Assembly: GCA_015680685.1 (NCBI GenBank)
Contig: MNCI01026285.1
Location: 155,473-219,472 of the forward strand
Origin: Gnetum montanum
Lineage: Eukaryota; Streptophyta; Gnetopsida; Gnetales; Gnetaceae
Length of the DNA: 64,000 nt
Reading direction: 5' to 3'
In this document: positions 34,749 to 47,939 of the stretch, in pieces
Layout: every line of letters begins with the position of its first letter
Numbering within the stretch: position 1 is the stretch's first letter
Notes under the pieces: generated by a model
Told to the model about the DNA's origin: nothing
Database searches by the model: none
The model's input: the letters and a program-made list of their open reading frames with translations, nothing else
Program-made: the position numbers and the translations under genes

Positions 34749-36740
34749 AATGAAAACTCTTCCTCGAGTTCCTTACAAAATACTGGGAAGGTATGGGATT
34801 ATTGACTGAACGAAAATTGACGGTGACATGGAATGACAGACTCAAAGTGCCTAGTGATCAGATTGGATTAACCACTGTGGTGAACACTGTACATAGATGA
34901 CATCTAGACCCTCTTTTGATAGCTTGAAAAGAGAGAGAGAAAAAAGAAAATGAGGCGCGTTGCTGCTGATGTCAAAATTGTGCACATTGTTGTTCATCCA
35001 TGGCCACTTGATTAAGCATGTTCCTTACGTAAACGCTCCAGCTCCAATCCATCCTAAGTGCTTCCTCCTATCCTAGTCCATTGTTCACGTGATTACCATT
35101 TGCACACACAACACAGTCACGAATTAGCAAGGATAGATAAGATATAATGTAATTGATACCTTGCCTCAATATGAAGCACATTGGCTAGGTTATGGGTATG
35201 GAAGATACTGGGTTAGAGGTTAGTAGCTGATAACTACCCAAGGTGTAGGGGTGAGATAAGTAATGAAATGAAAAAACTTGTGATAGGCCTTCATGACTAA
35301 GAGTGAACCTTTAGTAGCAATAGGGTGGAAAATGAAAGAACAAGAAAGATGAGAGAAATAACAATGGTGAAGCCAATAAAAAAAAAACAAAAAACAAAAA
35401 CAGATGTCATAGATGGGGTGAAACGAGAAATAGTTGATTGTAAGAAATGTTTTAAGGGGAAGAACTTAAGAATTGCACCAAAAAGAAGTGTCAATGGGTC
35501 CTCCCCAAAGCAGGCTGATGCCCTTTATGCCTTGACAAACCTACAAACTGAAGAGTCCGTAGGCTCTTGGAATGACATATAAAGATAATTATTAAGAATT
35601 CACCCACAAAAATTTACCAAAGAATAACAATGCACCAACCAAAATATAGACTAATCATAAAATTGGCAATGAGGTGGAATATTGGGAAGAAATATGAAAA
35701 CAGAATAGAGAATGGAATGGGATCCCAAAATCAAGGTTGTGTAAAGTTCCTTGTGTATTTTGTGGTTAAGGTGACTTAATAAAATTCATTCCAAATCTAG
35801 ATTAAAACTAACCACATTCAATGACCTTGCATCAACACACTTGACCAACCCATCCTCCTGAAGCAACAAGAATGCTTTTACAAAGCAACTACCATTCCAG
35901 CAAGAGAAGAGTAGAGAAGTAGGAAGTGAGAAAGGGCCTTAGTTAGAGGGAACCTTTAGGCATGGGTGGCATGTATTTCCAGTGCCATAACCAGTGCTTG
36001 TAGCCTATGTTTCTTTATTATGTCTAAGGGGTATGCTTTGAATTCCCACCAGGTTTTTTTTGAGTGAAAACCACACCATGCAAAGACTTATTTGATTTAG
36101 TTGACTTCTTGATATTGGTCAATAGCAGAATTGTGGAGACCCATGAAAAACATCCAAGTACACAAGAGAATGGCCAAAACAAATGCGTTGAATCCTCCTT
36201 GAAGTCATATCCTTTTCAATCCATTTGAATCTTTCCTTGGTTTGAAGAATGCTAAGCCACAAATTCATTAATAAGTTTACTTAGAAAAAGGGACAGTACA
36301 GTTCCAAAACTAAGGGAGACCATAGAGTTGAGTGGATGAACAAATGAAATGGACTCATTGCCTATTTTATCAAAAGGAACCATATCTTAGCATTACATTG
36401 AAAGTCAAAGGTAAGAACCAAACATTAGCAATCAACACTATTATAGTACAATCCACCATCATGAGCACTTATTATATGATGAGTGAGAGTAAATCAAACA
36501 AAATATAATAGAAAAAGAAATAGTAAAAATGTTAATAATGGTGTAAAACAAAAACAAGTAAATATGAAAAATGTGTAAAACGAAAATGGGCAAAAACAAA
36601 AACAAAAACAAAAAGACAAAAGAAACCGAGGGCTTAGAATGACTAGTATTGGCAGCCATCTCCCCCATGACTAAGTGAGAAGGAGGAGATCCGAAACAAT
36701 GAGCAGGGCTGTCCATCAATAGAGGTGGTGCTAGTATTGG
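34749..36740 (-). other. Non-coding stretch between pol and 3' LTR of the gypsy element
   Basis: About 2 kb without a domain on either strand. Two hydrophobic minus-strand frames (35297-35494 and 36459-36719) arise from A-rich repeats such as (AAAAAC)n near 36590-36615. Athila elements often carry an env-like frame here; I see none. Confidence 0.5.
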
Positions 36741-39700
36741 CCATTTAGGGTTTGTGGAAAGGTTTGGTTTGTTGGATGTTAACCAATAATTTCTTATTTG
36801 GGTTTCCAGGTTTATAGATCATCATGGCACCTAAAGGAAAATTTTCATGAATGATATAAGGTCCTTCCCATAGCGTTTGAAATTTAGTTCGTTGTGACAC
36901 ATGTGCGGGATTCTAATAAAGAACCCTATCTCTTGGTTGGTATTGGACTTTTCTAATTTTCAGGTCATGACATTGTTTGTTGAAGGCCTTTTGTAGTTCA
37001 TTAGATGACAGGGCGGCTAATCAGTTTTCATCTAGCAAGTTAAGATTCATTAACCATTTTTTCTATGCTATACTAAGGTCAAGGTGAAGGTCACATGCTG
37101 TAGATAGTGTACAAAGCTTTGTTTGGATAGGAAGCGTTGGAAGTTTACTATACACTAACTCATAGGAAGAGTAGCCTATAGGGAGTTTCCATGTGGAGCG
37201 GTAGGCCCAAAGAGCATCATTCAGTTTGGTGCTCCAGTCTCGCCTATACTTGCTAATGGTTCATGTCAAGATTTTTATGATTTTCCTATTAGTGACTTTG
37301 ACTTGACCATTTTCTTGAGGATGATATGGTGTAGTTAGTTTATGATCAACTCCCAAGCGTTGCATCAACTTCTAAAAAGTTGCACTTGTAAAATGTGTAC
37401 CATTATTTGAAATAAGTGCATGACACACACCAAACTTGTTTATGATTTGTTGTTGAAAAAATTTTATAGTGGTAGATGATGTACAGTTGGTAACAGTGGC
37501 TGCTTTTGCCCACTTTGTGAAATAGTTAACAACAACAACAATGTATGCTTTTCCATTGGACATCGGTGTAATGGGCCTCATAAAATCAATACTCCATATG
37601 TCAAAAGGTTCTAAGGATTGAATCCATTGTTGTGGACCCTCCATTCTAGCACTCATTCCCCCATTACGTTGGCAGCACTCATAAGATTGGATGAAATGAT
37701 GGGCATCCTGAAATAATGTAGGCCAATAATATCCTACAAGCAAGATTTTAATGGCTATTCGTCTCCCAACGTAATGACCCCCACAAGGGCCCTCATGAGC
37801 ATCTTGGAGAACTTGCAATTGATCTGCGTCAGGAACACACTATCAAACCAAGCTATCGAAACATACCTTGTAAAGGTGTCTGTTGATTTCCATGAAATGT
37901 TTGACTTAGTGGAGAAACTATTGTTTCTTTTTAATGTCCAGCCCTTGTGGTGTTTCTTGCATGAGAAGATAAGTAAGAATGCTACTATACCAATTTGTAT
38001 TAGTGGGTGATCGATTGTTTATTACACTTGCAAAGAGGAGTTCATCAGGGAAGTGATCAAAAATTGGGTTTTTATCCTCTTTGTTGTCCCATCGCAACCA
38101 AGATAAATGATCAACAACAACATTCTTGGTGCCTTTACGATCCACTATTGTGATATCAAACTCTTGCAAGATCACAAGCCATCATATGACATGAGGACTT
38201 ACTGTTAGTTTATTCATAAGGAATTGAGTCGCACTATGATCTGTGTGTACAAATACCTTATAGCCTAATACATAGTGCCTAAATTTTTCTAGTGTAAATA
38301 CCATAGCCATTAATTCTTTTTTTGTTATGGTATAGTTGAGTTGTGCACTAAAAATACTTCAACTTGCATAGTGAATGTAATAGGGATGTTTTTGATCATC
38401 TAACTATCTAAGTACGGCTCCTAGAGAAAAATTGGATGCATTAGTCATTATATGGAATAGTCTGGACTAGTAAGGAGCTTGTAGAATGGGTGTTTCTACG
38501 AGCTTTTGCTTCAAGGTTTGAAAAGTTAGCTCACATTCCTTGGTCCATTCAAAGAATACATCATTTTTCATTAATTTTACCAATGGTTTTTCAATCTTCA
38601 AAAAGTTCTCAATGAAACGTCTATAATAGCTAGTGTGTCCAAGAAATGATCAAACGTCTTTTATAGTTTCAAGTTGATGAGTGATTCCTTGGATGATTCT
38701 GATCTTTTCAAGATCTACCTCCATCCCTGTTTGTAAAATTTTATGTGCTAATACAATACCCTCTTGGACCATTAAATGGATTTTCTACCAATTGAGCCTT
38801 AGGTTGGTTTCAACACACCATTTTAGTACTTGCTGTAATCGGTCTAATGCTTGTTCAAAGTTTGCTTTGTAGGTGAAGAAATTGTCCATAAAGACCTCCA
38901 TACCATTTCCTATTTACTGCTAAAATATACTAAGAACTAGACGTTGAAATGTTGCTAGGGCATTGCACAAGCCAAACGACATCTGCCTATATGCAAATGT
39001 CGTCCAAGGTCTTGTGAATGTAATCTTGGCTTGGTCTTCTGGTGCTATTTGAATTTGATTGTACTCACTATAACCATCCAGAAAACTATAATAGCAATGC
39101 TCTGCAATGGTATCTAAGACTTGGTCAACGAATGGAAATGGGAAATGGTCTTTAAATGTTTCCATGTTTAATAGACTAAATTTTATACACACCCTCTATT
39201 TACCTTCCTTTTTCGACATAATGACTAGTGGACTAACCCATTCACTATGAGCAATGTGGTAGATGAACCTGGCCTTTAGAAGTTGTTTAGTTTCTTCTTT
39301 AACTACTTTCTTAAGCTTTGGGTTTAGTTGTCTCTGCGGTTGTCGTTGAGGCTTCATAGAGGGGTTAATGTAGATTCTATGTTGGCATATCCTAGGGTCT
39401 ATTCTGGTTAATTTAGGTTATGACCAAGAAATGGCTTTCGACCATTTTTTTACCATCTTCAGCAGTTTTTCTTTTTGTTGAGGAGCAAGCTTAGTGTTAA
39501 TGATTATCGATTTTCCATTCTTGAGAAATGTATATTCCATACTGGTGGGCAATAGTTTTAACTCAAGGGGCTCTTGCTTAAACTCATCAGGGATTTTCAA
39601 CTTCTCCCAGTTGATATTTTCGATGTTAGGACTTGGAAGTTGGCAATGGAGTTGCTCTAATGTATCTATGCTATCGATATAGGCACAAGTCAAGCTCTCA

Positions 39701-40360
39701 GTTGGTTCCATGCATAAAGTTGAATTGCTCTCTCGGTCAACTATTAGCCACTAGGTGCCTTCTTGTCTTGTGGCTGCTACATACAGGCATCTTTGTATGT
39801 CAGTTATTTGTGCACACTGGTTGCATGCAGACAATGTTAAGCATTGTACAAACTAGGACTTCTACACAGAGTTACACCCTGTGTCACTGTATGCGATGCA
39901 TGGAACTTTCTTCTTCTTGATCTTTCCAAACCTATTTTCTTTTGATATTTCTAGGAAAAGATCATGTATTCCTAGGCATACATCAATCGTACTCAGCCAT
40001 GCTCTTCTCATTATGATTGGAAAGTCCCCCTTATAGTTGTTAACTTGGATCACTAGGAAATCAACTAGATACAACCACCCACAAACAATGATGACAATGT
40101 CCTCCACTAGTCCTAATGGGACAGTGATGAACTGGTTGGCCAACTCGAAATGAATGTTACTCTTTTTGAGTGGAGGCAGGTTCCAGGATTTGTACATTTC
40201 TTGAGAGATTACGTTAACACCAGAACCTAAATCCAAAAGAGCTTTGCAAGGCTCATTCCTAGAAATTTGCAAATATATAAGAGGACTTCCAAGATTAGAG
40301 AATTTCCTAGGAAGATGACCAACTTTAATCCAATCAGTGATGGCGTGAGTTAACATGACA
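36740..40360 (-). pseudogene. gypsy pol: protease, RT, RNase H, integrase (inactive)
   Basis: Leftward: an Athila-style protease (ALLDLGSGVNVISQEMY, about 40260); RT with a usual N-part (FPFPFVDQVL, FLDGYSEYNQIQIAPED, about 39150-39030) but a catalytic box VFMDNF instead of FMDDF (38880-38900); an RNase H end (DITIVDRKGTKNVVVDHLSW, about 38160-38085); and integrase with a zinc region (ESYECCQRNG) and a core whose first Asp is present (WSIDFM) while the second reads ISNNG for ISDNG (about 37410) and the Glu position reads QVKVTNR. The integrase C-terminus (WEGPYIIHENFPLG, about 36870) is recognisable. At least three catalytic residues are lost and stops are many, so it cannot work. Confidence 0.85.
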
Positions 40361-40460
40361 ATGTGCTTAGAGTGCAGTTTTTGGTTTGAAGGAAGCTTCG
40401 AAGATTCGAATGATGGTGAGGCATTTAGAGGATTAGCTGCTTGTGGTTGTAAGGACTTGG

Positions 40461-42890
40461 TTAGACTATTGGTTCTAAAGAAAGGGTTTTCTTTGATCGG
40501 TTATCCAAACCAATAGTAGGTTGAGGATTGACAACCCTTGTAGCATTATGTTGCTGCTGCTGGGTAGGAAGCTCACCTTGCATAGTTGGAGCAGGTAGTA
40601 ATGGAGCTGAGGGTGGAAGAGATGTTGATCGATGAGAAGGATAGTACATATGTGGAACATCATCTTGAGGAGAAAAAGTTCTATGGTACTTGGGGGCCTG
40701 GTAATGAGGTTGAAGAGAAATGTGATTAGTAGAGTCACGTGGAGAGATCGGCTGTTGAACGTAATACCTGTATGGGTCAAGTTGATGGTAAGGGTACTAT
40801 TGACGTGGTGGTGGCATTCCCCATGATTGTGGATGTTGCCACCATTGATACTATTCATTCGGTTGTGGTGGAGCTCCACTCAAATAATATGTAAGGATTG
40901 GTGAAACTACCTTGGGTTACCTTGGGGATTAGGTAACCTTCTGGGTGTTTGCCGTCTGTTTAATTATGGATTTAGTGCATACATCCTAGACTCTTATAGA
41001 TGTGACACCACTGGGAAACATCCCTTAGGATGGTCATATTGGAAAATCTCACATCTATCATCATTGTCCGTGTTTGAATCCACAACCTTTTTAATGACGA
41101 CAACCTTACCCTTACCTTTGTTATGTGTATACTCAACTTCTTTCTTTTTCCTCCTCTCTTGGTCACTACTTGGTTCTCTAGATTTCTCTACTATTTTTAG
41201 AATAATTTGAAATTTATCATCTAGGGAGTTCCACATTTGATCAACCTTTGTTGATACTTTTCATGCAAATTTTTGGATGGGCAAAGTATTTCTATTCACC
41301 ATCTCTTCAAGTGTGACTCTTCCTCATCTTCACAAAATCTAATTTCCTTCTTTCGGAGGGAAGGATCTCTATTGTATTCCTCTGCACTTTCTCTTTTTCT
41401 CAACTCACCTTCCTCCTTGACAACTTGCTCCAATAATCTTTGTATTTGATGGGCTCTTAGCTTGGATAGCCTTCCTTGGGCATAAGTTCCAAGGGTTCTT
41501 CGCGTTTCATACCTAAGCCCATCTATGAGATGGCGTAGTTGTTTCTTCTGTGAGTAACCATGGCTGAGACAATGATGTAACAATGAATAATACCAATCCA
41601 TGGTAGCATCCAAGGATTCATGTCCTCCTTGTTTCCATCCTTGGATTTGCTTATGCAGGTTGGACACTTGGGAGTACGTTTGATACTTATCGTTGAATAG
41701 TTCTAACATAGTACTCCATCGATGAATGGATTCCAGTTTTAAGGACTAGTACCAACTTTCCACTTCTTTGATTAGTTTCCATGGAAACAACTTTAGCTTT
41801 TGCCACTCATTTTCTATATTTTGCAAGGCACATGCATTGTGGAATGCTTATAGATGATTTTGAGGATTGCATTATACCCTCCTTCAAATTGTGGGATGTC
41901 ATTCATGTTTAGTCTTTTGATCCTACTATCTTTTTGGTGCCTTGTTGAAATCCTAATGGCCTTTGTTATATCTAACATACTTCGGGTGGCAAGTAGGGGT
42001 TCATCGTGATCGTACTATCTATGGCGTCTATGATGCCTATGTTATTCCCTACTTTCCCTTCTTCCGTGATGTGTCTCTCTGGACTGTCCTCGTCCCCTTT
42101 CTCAACTGTTTTGTCTATGATCTCTATTTCACTTACCATTGTCCTCATGGTATTTCCCCTTGCGACTATGTTCAGATCCTGAAGAAGAGGGGGAAGGAGA
42201 TGATGAAGGTGAAGAGGAAGAAGGACTGGCACCATGATGGTGCCTATCACCTTCTCTTCAGTGGTCGCGGCCTTGGTCGTGGTTATGATTGGAATGTCCA
42301 TAATTGTCATGTGTTCATGTTCCTTTTTTGGATCCTTTGTGTCTGTTGATACTAGAACCTTGGTTATGAATAGTTGAGTGAAGATTCTGATGCACAATTC
42401 CTTGACTAAAGTCAATGAGGGGAACATCGTTTTGTGGCAAACCTCTTGAGGTAGGTTCACCACCCTCATTTTCACTTAGGACATATAGAACATCCTGAGA
42501 CTAGTTCCCCTTCACGGATTTGTAATGTCTCTCTTGTTGTAAATCCATCTGGTGTCGTGCCTCTATGGGTCAATAATCTCTCGAATCTTGCTCATGCACA
42601 ATGTACTTTGACTATAAGTGCTACATACCAATTCATGTGAGAACACGAAGAAGCATGCTTGGGATTGAGTGATCGAGAGGTAACACTATGTTACCTTCTA
42701 AATCACACCATTGCAACTATTCATCTTGGTGAAGGATAAAGGTAAAGTCTGGTACATACTCATCAGGATGAGCGTATACCAAGCGAAACTATTAGGGTAC
42801 TGGTAGATTATCTTGTGCACTCCGCCTCTGATTGTTCATGGTGTTAGACCTAGGCGGTGAAGCACTCTCATAAGAAGAAGGAGACATGAT
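40461..42890 (-). pseudogene. gypsy gag with Pro/Gln-rich linker, broken
   Basis: From about 42890 leftward: an N-terminal part (YTLILMSMYQTL near 42770-42735), a Ser- and His-rich segment (PSSSSPSSSPSPSSSG near 42210-42170), the capsid-like region MLELFNDKYQTYSQVSN (41709 on) ending in a charged stretch, a knuckle remnant (CEIFQYDHPKGC near 41055-41020) that lacks one Cys, and a Pro/Gln-rich linker (40860-40461). Frame changes separate most segments. Homologous N-parts occur at 50395-50778 (+) and 50880-51560 (-). Confidence 0.75.
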
Positions 42891-43009
42891 TGGATTGATT
42901 AGTTAGTGTGCAATACTCTTTTGCTATGATTGTAGGATATCTAACTCAAAGGGTTCGTTCCAATGATGGAAGGATTTCCTAAGTTCTAATCAGTGCACAA
43001 ACAACAAAA

Positions 43010-43027
43010 TCCCTAGCAACGATGCCA
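43010..43027 (-). other. Primer-binding site, tRNA-Asp type
   Basis: The plus strand reads TCCCTAGCAACGATGCCA, the element strand TGGCATCGTTGCTAGGGA. It differs at three positions from the TGGCGCCGTTGCCGGGGA site of Athila-like plant elements. It lies one base inside the 5' LTR boundary. Confidence 0.8.
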
Positions 43028-43028
43028 A

Positions 43029-43876
43029 TGATGAGCAGTGAGGTACCCCTATGCCCAACCATACGAATATGAGCATTCACGTACGATCTCGTTGAACTTC
43101 AAGGATTAAGTGCTTATGTGCTTACATAGAACAAGGATGGGTTATGCGATCATTATCTTCCCAAGCTTACTTGTAAGGCACAATTGTATGGTTAAGTAAA
43201 CTTGAGGTATATGATTTTTATGCTTTTTATGTTTTATGTTATTGGTGCTTAAAATAGGGAAATGAAATAATTTAGTAACTAATTTGATTTAACTAATTAA
43301 CTATTCTCTAACTAGTCCTAACACTAGCATCTGTTCCGACTTGTTGGACACATCTTGAACCAGTGTAACACTACTGGGATTACCAAAAACTAATCGTTAC
43401 TGGGTTACCAAGTGTCCCACATATGCTTGAAGTGGTCATGCTGAGTGTGCTAATTCGTTGATAATTAACAATTCAATGGAAATAACATTGATTAACTATT
43501 GAAAGCATTGAATAACAGTAAATAACATGAAATGCAATAATTAAGCTATTATGAATGTTGCAAGGTTTATCATAAAGTTCATCTTTATTTTCTATCACAG
43601 GGTGTGCTCAGGCACACAATGCTCGAATAAAGATCCATTTACTTCATGACTCCTATTGGGGGCACTCAGAAATAATTCTAACTCTGGAAAGGAAAAACTA
43701 CAAGAGCTCGGCTAAGGGACTAAAAAAACTAATACCAAACCAAGTGTCCCGGTCTCTTATTTATAGGCAACGAGATAGGCTTTGACATCGCATGTTTGAA
43801 ATCACTTCGGTACCTCCAATATCGCGTATCCGATATCAAGGGTCGGATATCAGGGATTCAATATCGTGACTCATCA
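43029..43876 (-). repeat. 5' LTR of the gypsy element
   Basis: It starts TGATGAGCAG and ends GTGACTCATCA, followed directly by AGACC. A TATA box (rc of TATTTATA near 43759-43766) with GATATC dyads on its upstream side gives transcription to the left, into gag. Confidence 0.9.
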
Positions 43877-44164
43877 AGACCTCTTTGTAATCATATTTAT
43901 AGTGTGGGATGAACATCCATAAGTAGTGTTGATTGGATGTAAATTAGACATTGACAACAACAAAATAATTAAAGATAAATAATAATTTACATTGACTACA
44001 TTGTAGATATCTGCAGTTAAAAATTCAACAGTACAACATATCACAACATAACTATTGTAGAAACACAATTACAAGAAGATAGTGCTTATAAATAATGAGA
44101 TAACTTATGTGAATGGCGGTTTGCTTTTACTTTACTCACAAGACATTGGTTACAATGTTAATTT

Positions 44165-45190
44165 GAAGCAAAGTGTGAAACTAATGCTAAAACTAATGTT
44201 GGATATTACTTTTTAGCATTGATTTATACAAATGGTAAAATTGATGTTATTAGCAATGCTAGATCAATTTCATCATTGATTTACACTTTAAAGCGAACTT
44301 ATGTCAAAATTAATATTGGGAATTGATTTGAGCATTGATTTGTGCTTAGAGCTAAAAGTAAATACCAAACCTAATGTTGTACATCAATTCCAATGATGAT
44401 GTAAGCTTTAAAGTAAAATCAACACCAAAATTAATGTTTGAAGTTTATTTTAGTGTTGATTTATGGTTTCAGTAAAAATTAATGCCAAAATCAATGCTAG
44501 ATATTAATTTTAGTGTTGATTTAAGATTTGAATGAATTGATGCCAAAATCAATGTTGGACATCAATTTCAACATTGATTTTAGCCTTGAAATAAAACGAC
44601 AGGAGAACCAATGTTGACATTGATTACAACATTGATTTGTGCTTTTAGTTGAAATTGAAGTTAAAACTGATGATGAAGACTAATTATAGCATTTATTTAA
44701 CATGTATATTGAAATTTATGTCAAAACTAATGTTAGATATTGATTTCAATGTTAATTTTAGCTTTGAAGTAAAATCAACACCAAAATTGATGTAGGGTAT
44801 CAGTTTTAGTGATTTTAACCCTAAAGTGACTAATGCCAAAACAAATTTATTTTAGCTTTGGATAGATTAATGTTAAAATTGATTTTTAAAATCCATTTCA
44901 ATATTGATTTTAGATGTTTAACAAAAATAACATCAAAATGAAGACTAAAATTAATGTCAAACATCAATTTTAATGTTAATTTCAAAGCTATCTGAGGAAT
45001 TGAGGCCAAAATTGATGTTAGACATTAATTTCTTTTTCTCTTTTGGGTTTAGGAGTGATGATTTGGGATTAAGTGTTGAAACTTGTAAGAATAATTGTAA
45101 GTACACCCCAAGATATAGATCTAACATAGTGTCAAACATTGATTTTAGTTTTAGAATGGTGCACAAAGGATAACATTAGAAACCAACATG
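44165..45190. repeat. Degenerate ~60-70 bp tandem repeat
   Basis: A unit of the type TTAATGCCAAAATCAATG-TTGGACATCAATTTTAGT-GTTGATTTTAGCTTTGAAGT recurs about 15 times with heavy drift. Each unit contains a short dyad, AATGTT...AACATT or ATCAAT...ATTGAT. Related broken units recur at 46185-46440. No coding region is supported in this stretch. Confidence 0.7.
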
Positions 45191-45489
45191 AAATTCATTA
45201 AATGGAAATTACTAGAAAATGTATAATTTTTTATAACTACAATAAGAAACTTTTTAAGTTACATTTGAAAGTCAATAATAAATTATAACTTTCTAATTGG
45301 AATAGCTTTGACCAAAAAATTATGGCAACCATTTACAAATGGCATTGTGAATTACAAAGAAAACTAGAAAGAAAAGTTTTTAAGTTAAGAAATCTAAAAA
45401 ATGTTATAAAGCCTACTCAACTTGTCAAAATTTTAAATATCTAAAATAAAAATAATGAAAACAAACTACGCAGAAAGGAGAGAGAAGAC

Positions 45490-45672
45490 TCATCATCATT
45501 CTAGCCTTGTCCTAACAAAATGGGATCAGCTACATGAATTCTTTCTTACCATTCATTTCTATGAAAAGCTAGATGTTTGTTTATTTGTAGTTTCTTCAAA
45601 TCATTTTTAATGGTTTTTTTTTTGTATATTTGGTTTTCCTTTGGGTGGCTTTCTTGGAATAGTTATGTAGCA
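45490..45672 (-). mobile_element. 3' end of an RTE-type LINE
   Basis: It matches by eye the last 180 bp of the RTE copy at 21955-22145, including CCTTGTCCTAACAAAATG and the segment ending TGGCTTTCTTGGAA...GTAGCAAC. Only the 3' tail is present, a typical 5'-truncated insertion. Confidence 0.65.
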
Positions 45673-47740
45673 ACAAAAGAGAGAGAAGACTAAATAAAAA
45701 TATGATTCCACTTCTTAGGGTAGACTGAGGCCTATGATGAGACGCCTTCATATTAATCTTTCATCAAATTTATACATAATTTGTTTCCATGATTTGAAGT
45801 GTCATAGGAAATTGCCACTAAGAACTACAGATTTTATGGCAAGTGGTAGCACATTTCTATGTTAAATGCTCCCTCTCAAACTATAATATTGACAATGATA
45901 AAATCATTGTTTTCCCTAATACATCTACAAATAAAGGTGATGGAATAATATCTGTGACTAAGGAAATGGTTGGTACAATTGTATATGTGCGGGAATGACT
46001 TATCAACAAGCAAGTCCAAGATACAAAGAAGGTCAGAGCTTTTACACACTTGCTAGACGAACACATTAGCAAGTCAAAATATAAATCCAAACCTAAATCC
46101 TAATGTAAAATGAAAAAGAAATGACAATAAAAAATGAAGAAGTTGCAACATGAAGATTAGCAGAGATAGCAAGAGTCTGTTAGTGTTGCTTTTTGATGTC
46201 AAAATTGACATTGATTTTACTTTCCTTTCAAAATCAATGACAAATGAACACCCAATTAACATTAATTTTTAGTGAGAACTTTTAAATCCAACACTAATGT
46301 TAATTTGACATCAAATTTTGAGTGTCAATTTTGAACATAATGCTGGCATTGAATTTGACATTGAATTTTTCAACTATTTGTTTCAACTTTTAGAAAATTT
46401 TGATGTTGAATTTTCTAATTATTTGTTTCAACTTCTAGCAAAAAATAAAAAAATAAAAAAAATCAAGAGATGAATTCGAGACCATAAATAACTTGATTCA
46501 AAGGTTAATTTAGAGTTGGACATTCAAATAGTTTTTTTCACAACTCACCTTCCTAATTCTTTTAGCATTTATTTTTGGATTAGGTTTTGGTTTTTGTAGA
46601 TCTCCAAAAACAAGACTAAAATCTTCAATCCCTAGCAATAGTAAGGTAGAAAAAGCTAGATTAGCTTTTCTATTGTTTCAGAAGCAATTCAATTCCTCCA
46701 TTGTTGGAGAATTTTAGCATCTATTCGAGAGCTTCAATCTTATTCCAATGACCTAGTATAATTTCCTATTGCTAAACAAATGGTGATGTTAATGTGACTG
46801 ATTCAATCCGAAAGAATTTGGTTTTTCTCCAATTTTCATTAGTATTTTATTACCATTGTTTTCTTTATTACATCATTTTAATCTAACAAATCCTCCCTAT
46901 CTTTCCTTCTTCCATTTTTCCTAGTATTTGTAACATTACTGCAAATTTGAGATTTTCCAAACCATTTAAAGCTATTTATGGACTTTCCTTTAAATCTACA
47001 AGTGCAAAAACCTTTCATTCATGAAAGAGAAATTTTTCAAGAATAGATTTTTATGATACTTTCAATAAGATGAAGGTGGTAGCATTGATGAGTAAATTTT
47101 GATCACCAACCAACACCCTCAACAACTTGTTTTAAGAGACTATTGCTTAAGACACGTTCTATAAAGATAAGGAAACCAAGAATGGTCTCAACTAGTAAAA
47201 TAAATGTGGAGTTTGATAATATAATTATTAAACCATAATCATAGTAAATATCATTTTAAAGTTTTAAATGCAATTAAATATAAGCACATCATGGAATGTA
47301 GAGTACCATATTTGCTTACACCAAAGTAAATTAATAAATTTATAGTAGGCAAACGGTGACTTAAAATTTGAATGAAAAGAGTGTATATTCTAGAACCTGA
47401 GTAAAACAGAGTATGAATAAAATTAACGCACAACATAAATTGAGAAATATATTTTTTATTATAATAACGAGGATTGAAAACAAATTTTGGAAATTAAATA
47501 AGGACAGAATATGAACGCTAAAGGAATAAAATCGAGGTTGGAAATTTAAACCAAACGCTGGTTGATAATAACACTGTAACATAAACGCTTCTTACTAAAC
47601 TGTATAATAGAAAATTTACAAGTTTTAAACTTTGAAAAAAAAAATGTTGTTGGTCTAACAGAAAATCTTTTATGTCTGACGAGTTTAAACAAACACTATT
47701 AAAGACTAAAATAAACAATAAAAAATTTCAAAGTAAAGAC
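45673..47740. other. Intergenic, related repeat units at 46185-46440
   Basis: No gene is supported. At 46185-46440 pieces such as AATTGACATTGATTTT and CAACACTAATGTTAATTT match the 44165 repeat. The remainder is AT-rich with no feature seen. Confidence 0.4.
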
Positions 47741-47771
47741 AATCTAACGAACTTTGCCCCAAATACAGTGA

Positions 47772-47939
47772 ATGACTGATCTGCCAGCGAGAGCTTTTAC
47801 AACTGCTGCTGTTCCATCCGTACGCGTAAGCGTAGGGTTAGACCTTACTGCCACTAACCTCTATTTCCATACTCTTGCTTCTAAATTACAAGCTAAATTT
47901 TTGCCTCGAGTCTGCCATTACTTAGGTGTAGAATCGTGA
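47772..47939 (+). CDS. Small ORF of unknown function, 55 codons
   Basis: ATG at 47772 opens a frame (MTDLPARAFTTAAVPSVRVS...) that ends in TGA at 47937-47939. The block is richer in GC and CpG (CCGTACGCGTAAGCG) than several kilobases around it. The opposite strand is also open across it and reads TDGTAAVVKALAGRSVIHC, which looks just as protein-like, so strand and even coding status are uncertain. I do not recognise either product. It may be a relic exon of a host gene or a captured fragment. Confidence 0.25.
   Translation: MTDLPARAFTTAAVPSVRVSVGLDLTATNLYFHTLASKLQAKFLPRVCHYLGVES

Larger units (their letters stand above)
33901..43876 (-). mobile_element. Complete Ty3/gypsy (Athila/Tat-like) retrotransposon, inactive
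   Basis: The 9976-bp element is bounded by LTRs of 834 bp (33901-34734) and 848 bp (43029-43876) that begin TGATGAG and end CTCATCA. The direct repeat AGACC (33896-33900 and 43877-43881) is an exact 5-bp target duplication. Coding order on the minus strand is gag, protease, RT, RNase H, integrase. The primer site matches the tRNA-Asp type used by Athila-like elements, and a purine tract abuts the 3' LTR. The two LTRs differ at many sites, mostly C/T and G/A, so the insertion is old. All reading frames are interrupted. Between pol and the 3' LTR lie about 2 kb with no env-like frame that I can recognise. Confidence 0.93.

Noticed and set aside
36459..36719. Hydrophobic minus-strand frame downstream of integrase as an env-like protein
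   Set aside because: The hydrophobicity comes from (AAAAAC)n repeats read in reverse; no signal peptide plus ectodomain layout.
41963..42349. 128-codon plus-strand frame with Tyr/Phe-rich segments
   Set aside because: It is the reverse strand of the Ser/His-rich part of the gypsy gag.
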